Source of the DNA: Pedosphaera sp. | Lineage (GTDB): Bacteria; Verrucomicrobiota; Verrucomicrobiia; Limisphaerales; Pedosphaeraceae | DNA length: 9,011 bases | Direction of reading: 5' to 3' | Assembly: GCA_028293465.1 (NCBI GenBank) | Contig: JAQGOT010000326.1 | Location: 1 to 9,011, forward strand | Shown: piece by piece, positions 5,845-9,011 of the stretch | Layout: every line of letters starts with the position of its first letter | Position numbering within the stretch: position 1 is the stretch's first letter | Position numbers and translations under genes: made by a program | The notes under the pieces: model-generated | Seen by the model: the letters and a program-made list of their open reading frames with translations, nothing else | Told to the model about the DNA's origin: nothing | The model's database searches: none

Positions 5845-6528
5845 ATGGTTTCCGCCATCATCGTCGCCGCCGGCAAGGGCACCCGCATGGGGCCGAACGT
5901 GGACAAGCTTTTCCTCGAAGTGGCGGGGCGACCTGTAATTGCCCATACGTGGGAGCGCTTTGCGATGGTGGGTTGCGTCCATGAAATTGTGCTGGTGGTG
6001 CGAGATGGAATGCAACCAGCCTTCGAGGAATTGGCGGTGCAATATGACCTGAACAAACCGTTCCGGTTGGTGGCGGGCGGGGACGAGCGGCAGGACTCGG
6101 TTTGGAACGGGTTGCAGGCGTTGTCACCGGCGTCCGAGATTGTGGCCATCCAGGACGGCGCACGGCCTTGCACGAGTGAGTTGTTGATCACAGCGACCGT
6201 GGCGGCGGCTCGCGGCATGGGGGCAGCCGTGGCAGCTCAACCGGTCACGGACACCATCAAGGAATCAGCCGATGGTAAACTGATTTCGAAGACCTTGGAT
6301 CGCTCCCGATTGTGGGCGGTCCAGACGCCGCAGGCTTTCCGGGTGGATGTCCTCCGGCACGCGCTTTCGGTGGTGCGCGAGCGGGGGTTGCGGGTGACCG
6401 ATGACACGAGCGCGTGCGAGTTCATTGGCCAGCCGGTGAAGCTGGTGGCCAGCGCCACACCGAATCCCAAGGTCACGACGCCGGCGGATTTGCCGTACAT
6501 CGAGCTGCTGCTGCGCAAGGGCGTGTGA
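5845..6528 (+). CDS. ispD: 2-C-methyl-D-erythritol 4-phosphate cytidylyltransferase IspD
   Basis: A cytosolic enzyme of the MEP isoprenoid pathway that transfers CMP from CTP to 2-C-methyl-D-erythritol 4-phosphate. Length 227 is normal. The N-terminal nucleotide loop A-I-I-V-A-A-G-K-G-T-R-M-G (4-16) carries Arg14, and K-L-F-L supplies Lys21. I-Q-D-G-A-R-P gives Asp104 and Arg107; T-D-T-I-K at 135-139, Arg153, Q-T-P-Q-A-F-R (160-166), T-D-D-T-S-A-C-E and Lys209 (P-N-P-K-V-T-T-P-A-D-L) complete the family pattern as aligned to E. coli IspD. The ATG at 5845 starts at the conserved first strand with no clear Shine-Dalgarno. IspF, fused or adjacent in many bacteria, is not here: the next 333 bp hold no IspF-like sequence. 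No cytidylyltransferase-inactivating change is seen. Confidence 0.97.
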   Translation: MVSAIIVAAGKGTRMGPNVDKLFLEVAGRPVIAHTWERFAMVGCVHEIVLVVRDGMQPAFEELAVQYDLNKPFRLVAGGDERQDSVWNGLQALSPASEIVAIQDGARPCTSELLITATVAAARGMGAAVAAQPVTDTIKESADGKLISKTLDRSRLWAVQTPQAFRVDVLRHALSVVRERGLRVTDDTSACEFIGQPVKLVASATPNPKVTTPADLPYIELLLRKGV

Positions 6529-6807
6529 GGCACGGGCTAGATGATCCTATCGTCATGAGGAACGGTGTTCGGCGTGGAATTGCTTCACCAACTCGGGATA
6601 CGCTGCAGTTTCCCTCGTATAGGCCGTTTGGCAGGAAATAGAAGCCCTTTGTAGCCCTGTCGTTATTCCCCCTGAGACTGCCCTGGTCCACACCGTTAAG
6701 GCGAGGCGGCTTTTGTCCGGCCTTGGTTGGGGAAATGGGAAAGGCCATGGCTTCCCGAGCCAGACGCTGGAGGGTTGGCGGCCGGAGAAACCGGGCTAAC
6801 GCCTGCC
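6529..6807. other. Gap between ispD and the ctpA promoter, no confident gene
   Basis: No RNA gene or recognisable coding sequence is seen here. On the minus strand a frame starting with ATG at 6827-6829 stays open to 6473, crossing the whole gap and the last 56 bases of ispD in antisense (118 codons). Its product is rich in Arg and Pro and matches no family I know, so it is not called as a gene. GGCCTT (6719-6724) pairs with AAGGCC (6741-6746) over a 16-base loop. No T-run terminator follows ispD. The stretch could be a degraded gene, a dispersed repeat unit or plain spacer. Confidence 0.4.
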
Positions 6808-6834
6808 TTGCAAATTGGGCGGTGCGCATATAAT
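6808..6834 (+). promoter_or_regulatory. Sigma-70-like promoter for the S41 protease gene
   Basis: A perfect TATAAT lies at 6829-6834, with TTGCAA (6808-6813) as the best -35 candidate at a 15-bp spacing, shorter than the optimal 17. A start near 6841 would give a leader of about 20 bases before the ATG at 6862. The AGG at 6854-6856 would be the ribosome binding site. This is the only exact -10 hexamer noticed directly upstream of a gene in the window. Confidence 0.5.
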
Positions 6835-6841
6835 GTCTGCG

Positions 6842-6860
6842 ATAACGATATCTAGGTTAT
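6842..6860. promoter_or_regulatory. Imperfect palindrome over the ribosome binding site of the S41 protease gene
   Basis: ATAAC (6842-6846) and GTTAT (6856-6860) are exact inverted half-sites separated by nine bases, with the right half covering part of the AGG ribosome binding site and ending one base before the ATG. It lies just after the predicted transcription start, where an operator or a translation-blocking hairpin could act. The stem is AT-rich and short, so it may be chance. Confidence 0.2.
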
Positions 6861-6861
6861 T

Positions 6862-8190
6862 ATGAAAAGACGCTTTATTTACGGTCTGATCGCGATTTTG
6901 TTGGTGGCGAATTTAACGGTTGGCGCGCGCATTTATATGCGGTCGGCCCAAGCAGCGGAAAAGGATTCAGCCTACCCGAGCCTCGAACTGTTTTCCTATG
7001 TGGTGGAGAAGGTGCGGAAGGATTATGTGGATGGCGGCAAGCTGACGTACCAGGAGCTGATTTATGGGGCGTTGAAAGGAATGATCAACACGCTGGATCC
7101 CCATAGCGAATTCATGGAGCCGGTCAAATACGATGAACTCCAAAAGGATACGCAAGGCGCTTTCGGCGGGCTGGGGATCATGATTGAGATGAAGGACAAT
7201 TATGTGACGGTACTCGCGCCCATGGAGGATACGCCCGGGTTCAAGGCCGGCATTCTTTCGGGGGACCGGATCGTGAAGATCGACGGCCAGAGCGCGGACA
7301 AGCTGGGTTTGACGGAGGCGGTGCAGCATTTGCGCGGCGAGCCGGGGACGGATGTGAATATTTCGATCATGCGTCCCTCCACGGGGCAGGTGAAGGATTT
7401 GAAGCTGACGCGGGCCATCATCAAGGTGGACATGGTGAAGGACATCAATAACAAGAAGGAATTTCCGCTGGGTGAGGACAAGATTGGATACGTGCGACTG
7501 GTGCAGTTCGGCGAGAAGACCAGCGATGACCTCGAAAAGGCGCTCAAGAAGCTGAAGGCCCAGGGGATGCAGGGCTTGGTGCTCGATTTGCGATGGAACC
7601 CGGGCGGGTTGCTCGATCAGGCGGTGGAAGTTTGCGAGAAGTTCCTGCCGCGCGGGCAATTGGTGGTTTCAACGGAAGGCCGGAATGCGGCGCAGGACTC
7701 CAAACGCCGGGCGATGGGGCGCGGCGATGAGTTGAACGGGATGCCGATGGTGATTCTGGTCAATGTCAACAGCGCCAGCGCTTCCGAGATTGTTGCGGGC
7801 TGTTTGCAAGATTTGAATCGCGCCTGGGTGGTAGGGGAGAAAACTTTCGGTAAAGGCTCAGTCCAGAGCATCCTGCCCTTGCAGGATGGTTCGGCGCTCC
7901 GGCTCACAACCGCCAAGTATTATACCCCCAGCCATAAGGTCATCCACGGCGAGGGGATCACGCCCAATTCCATAGTGCCGATGACGGACGATGAGGAACT
8001 GGCCGTGCTGCTTAAACGCCGGCCGGGACTTGGGGCCATGGATGAAAAGGACCAGGAAAAAATTAGAAATGCTCACGACGCGCAACTGGAACGGGCCGAT
8101 GACTTCCTCAAGGGAATGTTGATCTATGCGCAGCGCATGCCGGGAAACCAGGAAATCGTCGCAAGGCATCAAAAGGCGGTCGCCAAATAA
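6862..8190 (+). CDS. ctpA: S41-family C-terminal processing protease (CtpA/Prc type) with PDZ domain
   Basis: A 442-residue exported serine protease. Residues 1-32 are a basic start plus hydrophobic helix ending in A-Q-A-A, so either a cleaved signal (after Ala31) or a membrane anchor; the active domain is outside the cytoplasm. A helical N-terminal region holds T-L-D-P-H-S-E-F-M (77-85). A PDZ domain covers about 98-187 (G-G-L-G-I-M-I-E, then A-G-I-L-S-G-D-R-I-V-K-I-D-G). The S41 domain holds D-L-R-W-N-P-G-G-L-L-D (242-252), S-A-S-A-S-E-I-V-A-G (304-313) and T-F-G-K-G-S-V-Q (328-335). By family spacing the nucleophile is Ser306, the base Lys331 and the third residue Gln335, the CtpB arrangement. 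Family members trim or degrade envelope proteins from their C-termini. Residues 385-442 form a charged helical tail. The ATG at 6862 has AGG five bases upstream and its own likely promoter. Confidence 0.95.
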   Translation: MKRRFIYGLIAILLVANLTVGARIYMRSAQAAEKDSAYPSLELFSYVVEKVRKDYVDGGKLTYQELIYGALKGMINTLDPHSEFMEPVKYDELQKDTQGAFGGLGIMIEMKDNYVTVLAPMEDTPGFKAGILSGDRIVKIDGQSADKLGLTEAVQHLRGEPGTDVNISIMRPSTGQVKDLKLTRAIIKVDMVKDINNKKEFPLGEDKIGYVRLVQFGEKTSDDLEKALKKLKAQGMQGLVLDLRWNPGGLLDQAVEVCEKFLPRGQLVVSTEGRNAAQDSKRRAMGRGDELNGMPMVILVNVNSASASEIVAGCLQDLNRAWVVGEKTFGKGSVQSILPLQDGSALRLTTAKYYTPSHKVIHGEGITPNSIVPMTDDEELAVLLKRRPGLGAMDEKDQEKIRNAHDAQLERADDFLKGMLIYAQRMPGNQEIVARHQKAVAK

Positions 8191-8194
8191 TATT

Positions 8195-8243
8195 CCCGGG
8201 CCGAATCCGGGCATGAGTGCGCGGCGGAACCGAGGCGTTCCGC
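8195..8243. terminator. Two GC-rich hairpins between ctpA and tsaD
   Basis: CCCGG (8195-8199) pairs with CCGGG (8207-8211), starting four bases after the ctpA stop. A stronger stem follows: GCGGAAC (8224-8230) and GTTCCGC (8237-8243) pair perfectly over a six-base loop, 16 bases before the tsaD ATG. No T-run follows either, so termination is uncertain. The second stem lies close enough to the tsaD start to affect translation or mRNA processing. Confidence 0.4.
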
Positions 8244-8259
8244 GGCAACCTGAATCGCT

Positions 8260-9011
8260 ATGACTTTGCTGGCCATTGAAACCTCTTGCGATGAAACCAG
8301 CGTGGCGGTGGTGAAGGAAGGGCGGGTGTTGGCCAACGAGGTTTCTTCGCAGATTCAACTGCACGCAGAGTATGGGGGGGTGGTCCCGGAGTTGGCTGCG
8401 CGCGAGCACTTGCGTAATTTGCTGCCGGTGGCGCAGGCGGCCTTGGCCAGAGCAGGTATCGACAGCCGGCAATTGGATGCGGTGGCGGCCACGCAAGGTC
8501 CGGGTTTGCCCAACGCTTTGTTGGTGGGGTTTAAAGCGGCGCAGGCCATGGCGTTCGCGCTGAGGAAACCCTTTTTCGGCATCCATCACCATGAGGCGCA
8601 TCTTTACTCGCCATGGATCAGCGGCGATCCACCGAGGGCGGATTTTGATGCCTTCGAGCCCAATGTTTCCCTGATTGTCAGCGGCGGTCATACCATGCTC
8701 GTACATGTCGAGTCCGAACTGAAGCATCGGGTGCTTGGTTCCACGATCGATGATGCCGCCGGGGAATGTTTCGACAAGGTGGCCAAGCTGATCGGCTTGC
8801 CGTATCCGGGCGGGCCGGAGATTGATTTACTGGCGGGGCAGGGGAACCCCAAAGCTTTCAATTTTCCGCGGCCGATGTTGCGCGAGACGGGGGATGACTT
8901 CAGTTTCAGCGGCCTCAAAACTTCGGTGCGCTACTTCCTTCGTGATCATCCCGAGGTGCTCGAGGATGCGCAGAAACTGCGGGATCTGTGCGCCAGCGTG
9001 CAGGCGGCCAT
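8260..9011 (+). CDS. tsaD: tRNA N6-adenosine threonylcarbamoyltransferase TsaD, N-terminal 250 residues (runs off window)
   Basis: ATG at 8260 opens a frame that has no stop before the right edge, giving 250 complete codons of a protein usually about 335-350 residues long. TsaD (Kae1/YgjD/Gcp) transfers the threonylcarbamoyl group from threonylcarbamoyl-AMP to adenosine 37 of ANN-decoding tRNAs (t6A), working with TsaB and TsaE. Visible motifs are L-L-A-I-E-T-S-C-D-E-T-S (3-14), T-Q-G-P-G-L-P-N-A-L-L-V-G (78-90), the metal-binding H-H-E-A-H with His110 and His114, the ATP-loop S-G-G-H-T (141-145), and the Kae1 block D-D-A-A-G-E-C-F-D-K-V-A-K (164-176) then P-Y-P-G-G-P-E-I-D. The third metal ligand, a C-terminal Asp, lies outside the window. 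It starts 69 bp after ctpA, with hairpins in the gap; cotranscription is possible. Older annotations as an O-sialoglycoprotein endopeptidase are obsolete for this family. Confidence 0.97.
   Translation, partial: MTLLAIETSCDETSVAVVKEGRVLANEVSSQIQLHAEYGGVVPELAAREHLRNLLPVAQAALARAGIDSRQLDAVAATQGPGLPNALLVGFKAAQAMAFALRKPFFGIHHHEAHLYSPWISGDPPRADFDAFEPNVSLIVSGGHTMLVHVESELKHRVLGSTIDDAAGECFDKVAKLIGLPYPGGPEIDLLAGQGNPKAFNFPRPMLRETGDDFSFSGLKTSVRYFLRDHPEVLEDAQKLRDLCASVQAA

Noticed and set aside
7858..8727. Minus-strand open frame of 289 codons spanning the end of ctpA and the start of tsaD
   Set aside because: Both opposite genes are certain from active-site motifs, and the antisense product resembles nothing known.
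1..9011. Search for tRNA or rRNA genes, CRISPR repeats, insertion sequences, phage or defence genes
   Set aside because: No cloverleaf-like sequence, regularly spaced direct repeats, transposase motifs or terminal inverted repeats were seen by eye; the gene content is ordinary chromosomal.

Overview
The window reads as bacterial chromosome, moderately GC-rich by eye, and probably from Verrucomicrobiota (Pedosphaera/Limisphaerales-like). The lineage guess is inference. It rests on (a) a LamG protein ending in a short C-terminal module (F-R-I-E-A-S-S-N-L ... R-F-Y-R) of a kind I associate with this phylum, and (b) an uncharacterised 499-residue protein with a pseudopilin-like tail (Y-S-V-G-E-D-G-K-D-D-G-G), a style common in Verrucomicrobia/Planctomycetes. 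The housekeeping genes alone would not place it.

Layout, left to right: the 3' end of a LamG surface/secreted protein (1-393, +); an aldo/keto reductase (498-1394, +); a convergent VanZ-family membrane protein (1411-1920, -); the classical pdxJ-acpS pair (2042-2782 and 2813-3193, +); a convergent small cupin (3208-3540, -); an uncharacterised membrane-anchored protein (3647-5146, +); a MiaE-type tRNA hydroxylase (5197-5769, +); ispD (5845-6528, +); a 333-bp gap that carries a promoter at its right end; a CtpA/Prc-type S41 protease (6862-8190, +); and the first 250 codons of tsaD (8260 to the right edge, +).

Most genes are core metabolism. PdxJ makes pyridoxine 5'-phosphate, AcpS activates acyl carrier protein, IspD acts in the MEP isoprenoid pathway, and MiaE and TsaD modify adenosine 37 of different tRNA sets. 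CtpA is envelope proteolysis. Only pdxJ-acpS has the spacing of a tight, conserved operon; the other plus-strand genes are 50-100 bp apart or more, and several gaps contain hairpins.

I see no RNA gene, IS element, CRISPR array, phage gene or defence system, and no convincing undescribed multi-gene system. The points most worth a second look are a probable frameshift in the partial LamG gene, the pseudopilin-like tail on a protein that lacks a prepilin signal, the 300-bp gap after ispD that stays open as an antisense reading frame, and a few palindromes and hairpins in regulatory positions.
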